Origin: Pseudobutyrivibrio ruminis
GTDB taxonomy: Bacteria; Bacillota; Clostridia; Lachnospirales; Lachnospiraceae
Assembly: GCF_015057245.1 (NCBI RefSeq)
Contig: NZ_SVET01000001.1
Coordinates: 62,001-126,000, forward strand
Reading direction: 5' to 3'
Length of the DNA: 64,000 nt
In this document: in pieces, positions 26,954 through 36,464 of the stretch
Numbering within the stretch: the stretch's first letter is position 1
Layout: each line of letters opens with the position of its first letter
Notes under the pieces: generated by a model
The model's input: only the letters and a program-made list of their open reading frames with translations
What the model was told of the DNA's origin: nothing
The model's database searches: none
Made by a program: the position numbers and the translations under genes

Positions 26954-26982
26954 ATTATAGCAATCAAATAGATAAATGTCAA
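26954..26982 (-). promoter_or_regulatory. Perfect-consensus sigma-A promoter of the NlpC/P60 gene
   Basis: On the minus strand TTGACA (26977-26982), a 17-bp spacer and TATAAT (26954-26959) match the housekeeping consensus at all twelve positions. The leader is about 30 nt. The gene is likely strongly and constitutively expressed. Confidence 0.85.
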
Positions 26983-27006
26983 TATTTCGTAACATTTTTG
27001 CAATAA

Positions 27007-27924
27007 TTATCTATTGAAGAATGCCTTTGCTGTAGCTTTGTCCTTATTCATTTGATTTTTAAGCTCTTCTACTGAGCCAAATTTCTGCTCTGGTCTGATG
27101 AATGTATGGAAAGCAACTCTCACATATTTACCATATAAATCTCCATTATAATCAAGAATATGTGTTTCGATTCCTACTATTTTTTCATTTTGAACAGAAG
27201 GTTTTGTTCCAACATTGGTAACACCGTGATATATTCTTCCATCGAAATCAATGGAGGTTGCATAAACACCGAATTTAGGCACCAGCTTAATCTTTTCAGG
27301 CATAATATTGATTGTAGGAATGCCGATTTTAGTGCCTAAATGAGCACCATGAACAACCTCTCCCCAGACGAAATAGTCATACCCAAGCATATCATTAACT
27401 ATATCAATATGTCCTTCCTTAAGCTCCTCTCGGATATATGTACTACTAATATCTCGATTATTTTTTTGAATTTTGTCATAAACTTTCAGTTCAAAATCAA
27501 AATCCTTAGAAAGCTTTTTAAGAAGCTCAACATTACCAGCACCTTTGTAACCAAAAGTGAAATCTGCGCCAACAACCATATATTTCATATTGAGATTGTC
27601 GACTAATAGCTTTATAAAGCTTTCTGGAGCAGTTTCCATAAGCTTTGAATCAAATGGGCATTCAACCAAATAATCCAGGCCATTATTTTCTAGCATAAAT
27701 ACTCTCTCTTTATTAGTAATAAGAGAAGGTGTTTTGTCGTCTGAAACAATAGCTCTTGGAGTATTTGTAAATGTCACAAGACATGAGCTTAGCCCATCCT
27801 TCGATTTGCTGATAATATCAGAAGTTAAAAGATGATGCCCCTTATGAATACCATCAAACTTACCTACGGTAATTGCCGTAGGAGTTGAAATTTTAGCGTC
27901 AAATAATGAATGTAAATATTCCAT
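27007..27924 (-). CDS. ribF: Bifunctional riboflavin kinase / FAD synthetase
   Basis: This 305-residue enzyme phosphorylates riboflavin to FMN and adenylates FMN to FAD. The N-terminal nucleotidyltransferase domain has GKFDGIHKGHH (residues 22-32) and SSTYIREELKEG. The C-terminal kinase domain begins near residue 187 with FVWGEVVHGAHLGTKIGIPT and has NVGTKPSV. It is the last gene of the rimP-nusA-infB-truB operon, 3 bp after truB, an order common in Firmicutes. Confidence 0.96.
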   Translation of the reverse strand: MEYLHSLFDAKISTPTAITVGKFDGIHKGHHLLTSDIISKSKDGLSSCLVTFTNTPRAIVSDDKTPSLITNKERVFMLENNGLDYLVECPFDSKLMETAPESFIKLLVDNLNMKYMVVGADFTFGYKGAGNVELLKKLSKDFDFELKVYDKIQKNNRDISSTYIREELKEGHIDIVNDMLGYDYFVWGEVVHGAHLGTKIGIPTINIMPEKIKLVPKFGVYATSIDFDGRIYHGVTNVGTKPSVQNEKIVGIETHILDYNGDLYGKYVRVAFHTFIRPEQKFGSVEELKNQMNKDKATAKAFFNR

Positions 27925-27927
27925 AGT

Positions 27928-28842
27928 TTATTCTGTTCCTTCAAGAAAGAACTTCTCCAGTGTAAAAATAGAATCCTTGTAGTTATATACTCCCAAAAAC
28001 CTATTATCAGGCAAGTAAATCCTATATTTATTATCCTCTTCAAATGCGCTTACAGCTTCCGCAAATACGTGAGTATCCGGAATTGGTGCGCCATTTATTG
28101 CATGCTTAATAGCATCCTCAGTCGGAACAACAAATACTGTACCCATTCCCTCAAAGGCATGATCTATAGGCATCATAATGCCGTCTATATTGCCAGCCTT
28201 TACAATTCGCTCGATTTCATCCAAAGTGTGGGCATCACTAATGTCAAACATGCTCACCTTTGTACGAACAAGAGACTTCATGACGCAGCCACAGCCTAAT
28301 AGTTCACCTACATCATGACATATGGATCTGATATAGGTGCCCTTACCACAATGAACTCGTATTGTAACTAATGGCAATTCCATAGAAATAACATCTATGC
28401 TGAAAACCTTTACTGGACGAGGCTTTCTTTCTACTTCCTTGCCAGCTCTAGCAAGCTCATAAAGCTTTTTGCCATTAACCTTTAATGCAGAATACATAGG
28501 AGGAACCTGCATGATATCACCAATAAAGGAATCCAAAGCATTTTTAACCTGTTCCTCTGTCACATCTACAGATTTACGATTTAGAATACGACCGCTCATA
28601 TCGTAGGTATCAGTCTCAATACCAAGCTGCATTACGCACTCGTAGACCTTATCTTTATCTGTAAGCATATCGCAAAGCTTAGTAGCTTTGCCAACACAAA
28701 CCGGAAGCACACCAGTCGCATCTGGATCAAGTGTACCTGTATGCCCGATTTTTTTTATTTTTAATATACCACGAAGCCTGGCAACCACATCAAATGAAGT
28801 ATACCCGGCTTCTTTATAGACATTGATTATGCCACTATTCAT
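27928..28842 (-). CDS. truB: tRNA pseudouridine-55 synthase
   Basis: This 304-residue enzyme makes pseudouridine at position 55 of tRNA. It has the catalytic aspartate in HTGTLDPDATGVL (Asp39), the tyrosine-bearing MYSALKVNGKKLYELARAG, and GTYIRSI. The C-terminal part (about 230-304) resembles the PUA-like extension of the bacterial enzyme. Its ATG directly follows the nrnA stop with no gap, and ribF follows 3 bp later. Confidence 0.97.
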   Translation of the reverse strand: MNSGIINVYKEAGYTSFDVVARLRGILKIKKIGHTGTLDPDATGVLPVCVGKATKLCDMLTDKDKVYECVMQLGIETDTYDMSGRILNRKSVDVTEEQVKNALDSFIGDIMQVPPMYSALKVNGKKLYELARAGKEVERKPRPVKVFSIDVISMELPLVTIRVHCGKGTYIRSICHDVGELLGCGCVMKSLVRTKVSMFDISDAHTLDEIERIVKAGNIDGIMMPIDHAFEGMGTVFVVPTEDAIKHAINGAPIPDTHVFAEAVSAFEEDNKYRIYLPDNRFLGVYNYKDSIFTLEKFFLEGTE

Positions 28843-29820
28843 TTAATATAATCCTAACTCTTTAAGCTGTTTTTCAACCATGGAAACGATATTATCGATA
28901 ACATCCCATGGTTTGTCGGTATCTACTGAAAAACCAGCAGCTTTCTTGTGGCCACCGCCTCCATAAATACCTGTTATAACTGTTAAATCTACATCTCCAG
29001 TTGCTCTAGTGCTGCCCTTGAAATCTCCATCAGCAAGCTCATATAAAAATACAGCAACCTCAACGCCTGTTGTATCACGAAGCTGTTGAACAATGCCCTC
29101 TAAATGCTTGCTTTCAGCACCAAATTCTGCCATGTCCTCAGCTGTAATAACAGCTGCAATTACCTTACCATCAAGATATGTTTTGCATCCCAGTAAAGCT
29201 TTGCCAAGCATACGATTCTGAACCATAGTCTTAGCAAAATAAGTATCTGTGCAAATCTTAGGATAATCTATGCCCTTAGTCATAAGGAAACCTGCAGCGG
29301 CCATAGTAGCCTCTGTAGTACAAGAATATTGAAAAACACCTGTATCATGGATAATTCCTAAATAAAGGCATTCTGCAATGTCCTTTGTAATTTTCTCCTT
29401 GCCAATTTGGTTGTAGACTAATTCGCATGTAGAACTGTCATCTGGAATAATGTAGCTAAATTCCGAAAATCCATTATTGCTGAAATGATGATCGATACAT
29501 ACTGTATGCTTCGCCTTCTCAAAGAAATTAAAAGCATCTCCAAGTCTTGAGCCCTCTGAACAATCAAGAGCTATATATAAATCGAAAACAGTGTCCTCTG
29601 AAACAGTATGTATATCCTGAATCTTATCAGCGTTCTTTAAAAATTTGAAAGTGTTTGGGATGGGATCAAGATAAACATGAGCTTCCACATTTGGGTAGTA
29701 AGTAACAATATAGTTGTACATAGCAAGGCATGAACCTACGCAATCTCCGTCAGGTCTGATATGCCCGCTTATACCTACTGTCTTCGCATTTGTCAAAAGC
29801 TCATGTAAATTATCTATCAT
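28843..29820 (-). CDS. nrnA: DHH/DHHA1 phosphoesterase, NrnA-like (nanoRNase / pAp phosphatase)
   Basis: This 325-residue protein has the DHH-family motifs GHIRPDGDCVGS (metal Asp pair), a DCSEGSRLG block with Asp, and DHH (CIDHHFSN). The C-terminal DHHA1 motif is GGGGHKKAAG. Firmicute NrnA degrades short RNA oligonucleotides, pAp or cyclic-dinucleotide products (pGpG, pApA). The order infB-rbfA-nrnA-truB-ribF is typical of the phylum. Exact substrate preference is not readable. Confidence 0.93.
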   Translation of the reverse strand: MIDNLHELLTNAKTVGISGHIRPDGDCVGSCLAMYNYIVTYYPNVEAHVYLDPIPNTFKFLKNADKIQDIHTVSEDTVFDLYIALDCSEGSRLGDAFNFFEKAKHTVCIDHHFSNNGFSEFSYIIPDDSSTCELVYNQIGKEKITKDIAECLYLGIIHDTGVFQYSCTTEATMAAAGFLMTKGIDYPKICTDTYFAKTMVQNRMLGKALLGCKTYLDGKVIAAVITAEDMAEFGAESKHLEGIVQQLRDTTGVEVAVFLYELADGDFKGSTRATGDVDLTVITGIYGGGGHKKAAGFSVDTDKPWDVIDNIVSMVEKQLKELGLY

Positions 29821-29845
29821 ATTCCCGTCTCCAATTTAATGTATT

Positions 29846-30232
29846 TTAGTTTTCTTCGCCGTTCTGCTCTCTTTCATGAAGAGGAGCATTGACTTCATCA
29901 ATAAGCTTGCTCATCTTTGCAGCATATGCAATAGACTGATCACTAACAAATGTAATCTCAGGTGTGTTTCTAAGATTTACTCTGTGAGCAAGCTCCCTGC
30001 GGATGAATCCAGCAGAGCTCTTAAGACCCTCGAGAGTCTTTCTAGCTGCTTCATCATCCCCAAGAACTGAAATATAAGCTTTGCATGTCTTAAGGTCAGG
30101 AGCAACCTCAACAGATACAACAGATGTAACTGGTGAAATGCGAGGATCCTTTACCTCAAGACGAATAATATTGCTAAGCTCACGCATAACTTCTTCATTT
30201 ATACGTGTATTTTTAACTGAATTTTTTCTCAT
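29846..30232 (-). CDS. rbfA: Ribosome-binding factor A
   Basis: This 128-residue KH-fold protein matches RbfA in length and in the segment EVKDPRISPVTSVVSVEVAPDL, with KTLEGLKSSAGFIRRELAHR further on. RbfA helps mature the 30S subunit and is needed at low temperature. Its start overlaps the infB stop by one base. It sits in the canonical position between infB and nrnA. Confidence 0.96.
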   Translation of the reverse strand: MRKNSVKNTRINEEVMRELSNIIRLEVKDPRISPVTSVVSVEVAPDLKTCKAYISVLGDDEAARKTLEGLKSSAGFIRRELAHRVNLRNTPEITFVSDQSIAYAAKMSKLIDEVNAPLHEREQNGEEN

Positions 30233-32859
30233 TATCTAGGTACCTCTACCATGATGTAAGCCTCGATAATATCCATCTCCTGAACATCGTTGAAGTCTTC
30301 AATTACGAGACCACACTCAAAGTTTGACTTAACTTCCTTAACGTCATCCTTAAATCTCTTAAGAGAACCAAGCTTACCTTCGTGAATAAGCTCACCCTCA
30401 CGAGTTACGCGGACCATACAGTCTCTCTGGAAGTAACCATCTGTAACATATGAACCAGCAATGTTACCAACGCCAGAAGCCTTGAAGATCTGACGAACTT
30501 CAGCATGACCGATAACTTTCTCCTCGTAAATAGGATCAAGCATACCCTTCATAGCAGACTCTACATCGTTGATAGCATCGTAAATAACCTTGTAAAGACG
30601 AAGATCTACGCCTTCTCTATCAGCTGTAGCCTTTGCCTGAGGATCGATACGTACGTTAAATCCAATGATGATTGCATTTGAAGCAGATGCAAGAACTACA
30701 TCGGATTCGTTGATTGTACCAACACCACCGTGGATTGTCTTAACAACAACCTCTTCGTTTGAAAGCTTCTCAAGAGACTGCTTAACAGCCTCAACAGAAC
30801 CCTGAACGTCAGCCTTAACAATGATATCAAGTTCCTTAAGATTTCCTGACTCAATCTCACTAAAGAGAGCATCAAGAGACATCTTTGACTTAGTCTGCTC
30901 AACAAGCTTGTTCTTGTGCTCTGCAACGAATGTATCTGCAAATGCATGAGCTTCCTTTTCAGAATCAAATGCCATTAATACCTCACCTGCATTTGGAACC
31001 TCAGAAAGACCAAGAATCTCTACAGGAACAGATGGACCTGCGCTCTTTACGCGAGCACCAGTGTCATCAAGCATTGCACGAACCTTACCATGACAGCTAC
31101 CACAGGCAACAGGATCACCAACGTGAAGTGTACCCTTCTGAACAAGTACAGTTGCAACTGCACCACGTCCCTTATCAAGCTGAGCCTCGATAACAAGACC
31201 ACGAGCCTTACGATTTGGGTTTGCCTTAAGCTCAAGTACTTCTGCTGTAAGAAGAATCATTTCAAGAAGGTTGTCGATACCTTCCTTTGTGTGAGCTGAA
31301 ACTGGACAGAATACTGTGCTTCCACCCCAATCCTCTGGGATAAGCTGATACTCTGAAAGTTCCTGCTTAACTCTATCAATATTTGCATTAGGCTTATCAA
31401 TCTTGTTGATTGCAACAATGATTTCGATTCCAGCAGCCTTTGCATGGTTAATAGCCTCTACTGTCTGTGGCATAACACCATCATCAGCAGCAACTACAAG
31501 GATAGCGATATCTGTTGAGTTAGCACCACGCATACGCATAGCAGTAAATGCCTCGTGTCCTGGTGTATCAAGGAATGTGATATCCTGTCCATTAATAGAT
31601 ACTGTATAAGCACCGATGTGCTGTGTGATACCACCAGCCTCACGGTCTGTAACCTTTGTATCACGAATTGCATCAAGAAGTGATGTTTTACCGTGATCAA
31701 CGTGACCCATTACACAAACAACAGGTGGACGTGATGGGAAGTTTGATGTATCTTCTTCCTCTTCCTTAAGAAGCTCTGCGATAACATCTACCTTTTCCTC
31801 TTCTTCACAGATACAGTTGAATTCAAGAGCGATTTCCTCTGCCTTTTCGAAGTCAACTTCCTGGTTAACTGTAACCATTGTACCCTTCATGAAAAGAGTC
31901 TTAACAACTGCAGATGCCTGAACCTTCATCTTGTCAGCAAGATCCTTGATAGTAATTCTTTCAGGAATTGTGATTGTAAGAACTTCGTCCATGTTACGCT
32001 CTGGAGCCTTAGGAGCATTGTTCTTTTTCTTCTTTCCACCATTCTTTTCAAGATTGATGAAACGCTCCTGCTTCTTGCCGCCTAAGTTGTTGTCTCTATC
32101 GTTGTTCTTCTTTTTCTTATCATCGCGACGACCGCCCTTTGAGTTTGAAGAAGGTGCCATATCAGGAGCAGATGCCTGCTGCGATGGACGATTGTTTCTT
32201 CCTGCTGATGGTCTGTCGTTGTTGCGATCATTGTTACGATCGTTGTTTCTATCGTTTCTGTTTCCAGGTCTATTGTTGTCGCGTCTATCATTGCGATTGT
32301 CGTTACGATTATCGTTTCTGTCTCTTCTATCGTTACGCTCTGGACGCTCTGAACGCTCTGGGCGCTCATTTCTATCCTGCTTCTTTGCTGGACGTGTGTT
32401 TTCCTGTCCTTCAGCTGGCTTCTTCTTTGCTACAAACTCTGTATCAGTAGACTGTGCAGATGCACGCTGAGATGGACGAACTCCATCAGCGAATGAACGT
32501 GGTCTGATTGGTCCTCTAGGCTGCTGAGCCTGCTTCTCGCGATTGTTATCACGATTATCATTTCTCTCGCCTCTAGAAGAATTGTCAGAGCTACGACGTC
32601 TTCTGTCATCGCTACCGCGAGTAACAACGAAAACGTTCTTTTTCTTCTTTACAGGATTTCCGTCTTTGTCTACAGGACGTGGCTTCTTAGCCTTTGGAGC
32701 TTCGGACTTTGAGAAATTCTTGCGAATTTTATCAGCCATATCGTCCTCCACACCACTCATTGCTTTTGCTTCTATTCCATTAGAGCCAAGGAAAGCAATA
32801 ATATCTTTGCTTTCTTTTCCAAGCTCTTTGGCTAATTCATGTACTTTAATTTTTGCCAT
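30232..32859 (-). CDS. infB: Translation initiation factor IF-2
   Basis: This 875-residue GTPase places fMet-tRNA on the 30S subunit. Residues 1-55 form the IF2N-type domain. About 55-285 is a long disordered Arg/Asn/Asp-rich linker with NDR-type repeats, and a second IF2N domain lies at about 295-345. The G domain follows (GHVDHGKTSL, DTPGHEAF, NKIDKP, all canonical), then C-terminal domains II to IV. The length reflects the extended linker. One-base overlap with rbfA; 15 bp after ylxQ. Confidence 0.97.
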   Translation of the reverse strand: MAKIKVHELAKELGKESKDIIAFLGSNGIEAKAMSGVEDDMADKIRKNFSKSEAPKAKKPRPVDKDGNPVKKKKNVFVVTRGSDDRRRRSSDNSSRGERNDNRDNNREKQAQQPRGPIRPRSFADGVRPSQRASAQSTDTEFVAKKKPAEGQENTRPAKKQDRNERPERSERPERNDRRDRNDNRNDNRNDRRDNNRPGNRNDRNNDRNNDRNNDRPSAGRNNRPSQQASAPDMAPSSNSKGGRRDDKKKKNNDRDNNLGGKKQERFINLEKNGGKKKKNNAPKAPERNMDEVLTITIPERITIKDLADKMKVQASAVVKTLFMKGTMVTVNQEVDFEKAEEIALEFNCICEEEEKVDVIAELLKEEEEDTSNFPSRPPVVCVMGHVDHGKTSLLDAIRDTKVTDREAGGITQHIGAYTVSINGQDITFLDTPGHEAFTAMRMRGANSTDIAILVVAADDGVMPQTVEAINHAKAAGIEIIVAINKIDKPNANIDRVKQELSEYQLIPEDWGGSTVFCPVSAHTKEGIDNLLEMILLTAEVLELKANPNRKARGLVIEAQLDKGRGAVATVLVQKGTLHVGDPVACGSCHGKVRAMLDDTGARVKSAGPSVPVEILGLSEVPNAGEVLMAFDSEKEAHAFADTFVAEHKNKLVEQTKSKMSLDALFSEIESGNLKELDIIVKADVQGSVEAVKQSLEKLSNEEVVVKTIHGGVGTINESDVVLASASNAIIIGFNVRIDPQAKATADREGVDLRLYKVIYDAINDVESAMKGMLDPIYEEKVIGHAEVRQIFKASGVGNIAGSYVTDGYFQRDCMVRVTREGELIHEGKLGSLKRFKDDVKEVKSNFECGLVIEDFNDVQEMDIIEAYIMVEVPR
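32213..32372 (-). repeat. Imperfect tandem repeats encoding the NDR/ERPER-rich IF-2 linker
   Basis: Within infB, short imperfect direct repeats (units around CGNAACAAC/GATCGT on the sense side) encode Asn-Asp-Arg triplets and then Glu-Arg-Pro-Glu-Arg-Ser repeats. The repetition is in-frame and looks prone to length change by slippage. Confidence 0.65.
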
Positions 32860-32874
32860 CTAATATCCTCCTCA

Positions 32875-33180
32875 TCAAGCTTTATCTATCTTATCAAGGA
32901 TGCTTAAGGATAGATTTTCATCGCACACTACGATTGATGCCCGATATTCTTTTCCAATTGCATGACCTAAAGATTCTTTAGTTCCGTATTCTATGTATTT
33001 AACATCATAGAACTCACACGAATTTGAAAATGATTTCTTAGTGTTATCTGAAGCATCACCAGCAACAATACAAAGAAAACCACTACCTTCTTTAATGGCT
33101 TGCTCGCAAGCGAATTCACCACTAACAAGAGCGCCAGCTTTCATTGCTATGCTAATCATATTAAGTGCTTTATCTGTCAT
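32875..33180 (-). CDS. ylxQ: L7Ae/L30e-family ribosomal-like protein YlxQ
   Basis: This 101-residue protein has an L7Ae-type fold. Matching features are AMKAGALVSGEFACEQAIKEG, the central strand FLCIVAGDASDNTKKSF and a C-terminal IVVCDENLS. In Firmicutes it sits between ylxR and infB, as here, and is thought to bind structured RNA such as kink-turns. It overlaps the rnpM gene by 11 bp. It is non-essential in relatives and its exact role is open. Confidence 0.93.
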   Translation of the reverse strand: MTDKALNMISIAMKAGALVSGEFACEQAIKEGSGFLCIVAGDASDNTKKSFSNSCEFYDVKYIEYGTKESLGHAIGKEYRASIVVCDENLSLSILDKIDKA

Positions 33181-33436
33181 TTTCTAACTCCGTATATAAA
33201 ATATTAAATACCTCTTCATTGACTGCCTGTCTAAGGGATCTGTTTAAAGATTTTTTCTTTAAAGCATTATCTAGGCAGGCTTTGTTTTTGCAGATATATG
33301 CTCCGCGGCCCTGTGCCTTATAGCTTTTATCAAGCTGGACGCCTTCAGGGGTTTTAACCAATCGAAATAACTGATTCTTTGGAAGCATCTGTCCGCATGA
33401 AACACATTTTCTAAGAGGTAGTTCTTTGACTTCCAT
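33170..33436 (-). CDS. rnpM: YlxR family RNA-binding protein (RnpM)
   Basis: This 88-residue protein has the YlxR signature: RKCVSCGQMLPKNQLFRLV, then GRGAYIC and a C-terminal helix with KKKSLNRSLR. Work in relatives links the family to RNase P RNA and to gene regulation. Two CxxC-like cysteine positions (CVSC, CKNKAC) may bind metal. It lies in the canonical order nusA-ylxR-ylxQ-infB, overlapping nusA by one base and ylxQ by 11. Confidence 0.93.
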   Translation of the reverse strand: MEVKELPLRKCVSCGQMLPKNQLFRLVKTPEGVQLDKSYKAQGRGAYICKNKACLDNALKKKSLNRSLRQAVNEEVFNILYTELENDR

Positions 33437-34617
33437 TACTCTTCCTCAGACTCTGCAGCGTCAGACTCTACTTCAGCGTCCTCAGCGTACTCGTCCTCGT
33501 CATAGTACTCATCCTCATCATAATACTCGTCATCATCATCGTAATCTTCTTCGTAATCAAGGAAATCACCAGCTTCCTTAGCCTGTGTTTCGCTCTTGAT
33601 ATCAATCTTGAAGCCTGTAAGACGAGCAGCAAGACGTGCGTTCTGTCCTTCCTTACCAATAGCAAGTGAAAGCTGATAATCAGGAACAACTACGCGAGCG
33701 CTCTTTTCATCAGCGTCAGCAACAACTGCAACAACCTTTGCTGGTGAAAGTGCATTTTCAATAAGGTATGCTGGGTTCTCATCCCACTCTACGATATCGA
33801 TTTTCTCGCCACGAAGCTCATTAACGATTGCGTTTACACGTGCACCGTTCTGACCTACGCATGCTCCAACTGGATCTACATCCTCGTCGTTTGACCAAAC
33901 AGCAATCTTTGTACGGCTACCAGCCTCACGAGAGATTGACTTGATTTCTACGATACCATCGCGAACCTCTGAAACTTCCTCTTCGAAAAGCTTCTTAACA
34001 AGCTCAGGATGTGTACGAGATACAAGAATACGTGGTCCCTTGTTTGATGTCTTAACTTCTACGATATAAACCTTAATACGATCCTGTGGCTTGTAGAACT
34101 CGCCCTTAACCTGCTCAGACTCTGCAAGGAATCCCTCAAGCTTACCAAGGTTAACATGGATATTGCTTCCTGAGAAACGAGTAACAACACCTGTAACAAC
34201 CTTGTGTTGAAGCTCATAGTACTCCTCGTAAAGAACCTTACGCTCTTCCTCACGGATTTTCTGTGTGATTGTGTTCTTAGCTGCTGTAGCTGCGATACGG
34301 CCAAAATCCTTTGACTTAACCTCGATGTGAAGAACATCACCAATCTGGTGCTTACCATTGATGTTCTGAGCATCAGCAAGTGAAATCTCCTCAACAGGAT
34401 CCATAACCTCATCAACTACTGTCTTTGCAAGAAATACATGATAAGCACCAGTCTCTCTGTCGATTTCAACTGTAGCATTATCTGCCTTTCCATAATTGTT
34501 CTTACATGCAATAAGAAGTGAATTCTCGATTGTCTCGATTAACACGTCCATGCTGATATTTTTCTCTTTTGCGAGATCTGTAAGAGCATCCCAAAAATCA
34601 TTTGTATTAGCTGCCAT
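33436..34617 (-). CDS. nusA: Transcription termination/antitermination protein NusA
   Basis: This 393-residue protein has the N-terminal RNA-polymerase-binding domain, an S1 domain (GVVTRFSGSNIHVNLGKLEGFL), and two KH domains (DPVGACVGQNGARVNAIVNELRGEKIDIVEW, and SLAIGKEGQNARLAARLTG). A final tail of about 45 residues is almost wholly Asp, Glu and Tyr. It controls pausing, termination and folding of nascent RNA. The acidic tail replaces the acidic-repeat domains of E. coli NusA. It is 18 bp downstream of rimP. Confidence 0.96.
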   Translation of the reverse strand: MAANTNDFWDALTDLAKEKNISMDVLIETIENSLLIACKNNYGKADNATVEIDRETGAYHVFLAKTVVDEVMDPVEEISLADAQNINGKHQIGDVLHIEVKSKDFGRIAATAAKNTITQKIREEERKVLYEEYYELQHKVVTGVVTRFSGSNIHVNLGKLEGFLAESEQVKGEFYKPQDRIKVYIVEVKTSNKGPRILVSRTHPELVKKLFEEEVSEVRDGIVEIKSISREAGSRTKIAVWSNDEDVDPVGACVGQNGARVNAIVNELRGEKIDIVEWDENPAYLIENALSPAKVVAVVADADEKSARVVVPDYQLSLAIGKEGQNARLAARLTGFKIDIKSETQAKEAGDFLDYEEDYDDDDEYYDEDEYYDEDEYAEDAEVESDAAESEEE

Positions 34618-34635
34618 TATTTCCTCCTATTTCTA

Positions 34636-35106
34636 CTAGAAATCTATTGATAATTTGATTTGTGCAACGTCTGATCTATTAAACACCTCTGTGCCATCTT
34701 CAAATTCGATTGTAAAAGTATCCTTATCGAAGGCCTTAAGTGTTCCAGTAAATTCCTTAGCACCATTAACCGGCTTGTATGTCTTAATATCAACATCAAG
34801 TCCAATGGCTTTTTCAAAATGCTTATCTTTCTTTAAAACTCTGCCAAGACCTGGTGAACTAACTTCGAAGATATATCCTTCGTCTCCACCAATCTGTGGC
34901 TCTGCGTCAAGTAAATCGTTCATGCGGCGACTTACATCTACGCAATCATCAATTGTGATACCACCTTCCTTGTCGATGTAGGCTCTAAGATAATAATCTG
35001 CGCCCTCTTTAACGTATTCAACGTCATAGAGCTCAAAGCCCATCTCATCAAGAATAGGAGTTATCAATTCTTCCGTACGTTTTTCGTAATCGGTGTGTTT
35101 TGACAT
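34636..35106 (-). CDS. rimP: Ribosome maturation factor RimP
   Basis: This 156-residue protein matches RimP: N-terminal domain with GFELYDVEYVKEGADYYLRAYID and ITIDDCVDVSRRMNDLLDAEP, then a C-terminal SH3-like domain with VSSPGLGRVLKK. It acts in 30S subunit assembly. It is the first gene of the nusA-infB operon, whose run extends through ribF. RBS GGAGGA. Confidence 0.96.
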   Translation of the reverse strand: MSKHTDYEKRTEELITPILDEMGFELYDVEYVKEGADYYLRAYIDKEGGITIDDCVDVSRRMNDLLDAEPQIGGDEGYIFEVSSPGLGRVLKKDKHFEKAIGLDVDIKTYKPVNGAKEFTGTLKAFDKDTFTIEFEDGTEVFNRSDVAQIKLSIDF

Positions 35107-35156
35107 AAATGTCCTCCTTATTCAGTTGTGCATGTTAAAAGTGAACAAACATAGTA

Positions 35157-35184
35157 AAAGAGAGAGCAAAAACGCTCTCTCTTT
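35157..35184 (-). terminator. Rho-independent terminator after the AICARFT gene
   Basis: An 11-bp stem (35157-35167 with 35174-35184) with a 6-base loop is followed by TTTACT on the minus strand. It separates the purine genes from rimP; a stretch of about 75 bp between it and the purine gene stop holds nothing I recognise. Confidence 0.75.
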
Positions 35185-35261
35185 CAGTCGCTCTCTTCAA
35201 TAACAATAATCATTATATCAGAATTATTTGATTTTTCAAGCTTTTTAGGGAAAAACCCATA

Positions 35262-36440
35262 TTAATGATGGAATAGACGAAGTCCAGTAAACGACATAAC
35301 CATTCCGTACTTGTTACATGTCTCGATAACATTGTCATCACGAACAGAGCCGCCTGGCTGAGCTACATACTTAACACCTGACTTATGGGCACGCTCAATA
35401 TTATCGCCAAATGGGAAGAATGCATCACTACCAAGTGCTACATCAGACATCTTATCAAGCCATGCACGCTTTTCAGCTCTTGTAAACTCGCTTGGTCTTG
35501 TCTTGAAAGTCTTCTCCCATACATCATCTCCGATTACATCCTCGAATTCATCTCCAATGTAAAGGTCGATTGCATTATCTCTATCAGCTCTCTTGATTCC
35601 ATCAACAAAATCAAGGTTAAGAACCTTTGGAGACTGACGAAGCCACCAGTTATCAGCCTTCTGTCCTGCAAGACGAGTACAGTGAATACGTGACTGCTGG
35701 CCAGCACCAATGCCGATTGCCTGACCATCCTTTACGTAGCAAACAGAATTAGACTGTGTGTACTTAAGAGTAATCATTGCAATGGCAAGATCAATCTTAG
35801 CCTGCTCTGTAAGTTCTTTATTGTCTGTAACAATATTTGCAAAGAAGTTGTCGTCGATAACAAGCTCATTTCTTCCCTGCTCAAATGTAATACCAAATAC
35901 TTCCTTACGCTCAAGCTGCTTTGGAACGTAGTTTGGATCAATTTTGATTACTGCATAGTTGCCGTTTTTCTTAGCTTTAAGAATTTCAAGTGCTTCTGGC
36001 TCGAAGCCAGGTGCAATGACACCATCAGAAACCTCTCGCTTAATAAGCTTTGCTGTAGCAACATCGCAAACATCAGAAAGTGAAATAAAATCTCCAAATG
36101 AAGACATTCTGTCTGCACCTCTTGCTCTAGCATAAGCATTCGCAAGTGGAGTAAATTCCATATCTAAATCGTCACACCAGTAAATTTTGCGCTCTACATC
36201 TGAAAGAGGAAGACCCACAGCAGCGCCTGCTGGTGAAACATGCTTGAATGATGTAGCAGCTGCAAGACCAGTAGCCTTTTTAAGCTCAGAAACTAACTGC
36301 CAACCATTAAAAGCATCTAAAAAATTAATATAACCAGGCTTACCAGAAAGAACCTCAATTGGAAGATCCCCATCTTCCATATAGATTCGTGAAGGCTTCT
36401 GATTAGGGTTACAACCATACTTTAATTCCAATTCTTTCAT
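35262..36440 (-). CDS. Stand-alone AICAR formyltransferase (PurH C-terminal domain homologue)
   Basis: This protein of about 392 residues corresponds to the AICAR transformylase domain of bifunctional PurH, with the catalytic Lys-His in SFKHVSPAGAA and the C-terminal DAFFPFGDNIERA and PGGSVRDD blocks. It uses 10-formyl-THF to form FAICAR. The IMP cyclohydrolase domain is absent and is supplied by the PurO-type protein directly upstream, 24 bp away. The ATG at 36438-36440 follows GGAGG; an earlier in-frame ATG overlaps the RBS. Confidence 0.94.
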   Translation of the reverse strand: MKELELKYGCNPNQKPSRIYMEDGDLPIEVLSGKPGYINFLDAFNGWQLVSELKKATGLAAATSFKHVSPAGAAVGLPLSDVERKIYWCDDLDMEFTPLANAYARARGADRMSSFGDFISLSDVCDVATAKLIKREVSDGVIAPGFEPEALEILKAKKNGNYAVIKIDPNYVPKQLERKEVFGITFEQGRNELVIDDNFFANIVTDNKELTEQAKIDLAIAMITLKYTQSNSVCYVKDGQAIGIGAGQQSRIHCTRLAGQKADNWWLRQSPKVLNLDFVDGIKRADRDNAIDLYIGDEFEDVIGDDVWEKTFKTRPSEFTRAEKRAWLDKMSDVALGSDAFFPFGDNIERAHKSGVKYVAQPGGSVRDDNVIETCNKYGMVMSFTGLRLFHH

Positions 36441-36464
36441 TACAAAATCCTCCAAAATACAAAA

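Noticed and set aside
31931..32470. Long plus-strand open frame opposite infB
   Set aside because: It mirrors the low-complexity linker codons of infB on the other strand, has no ribosome-binding site, and gives a Ser/Leu/Phe-rich product without domains.
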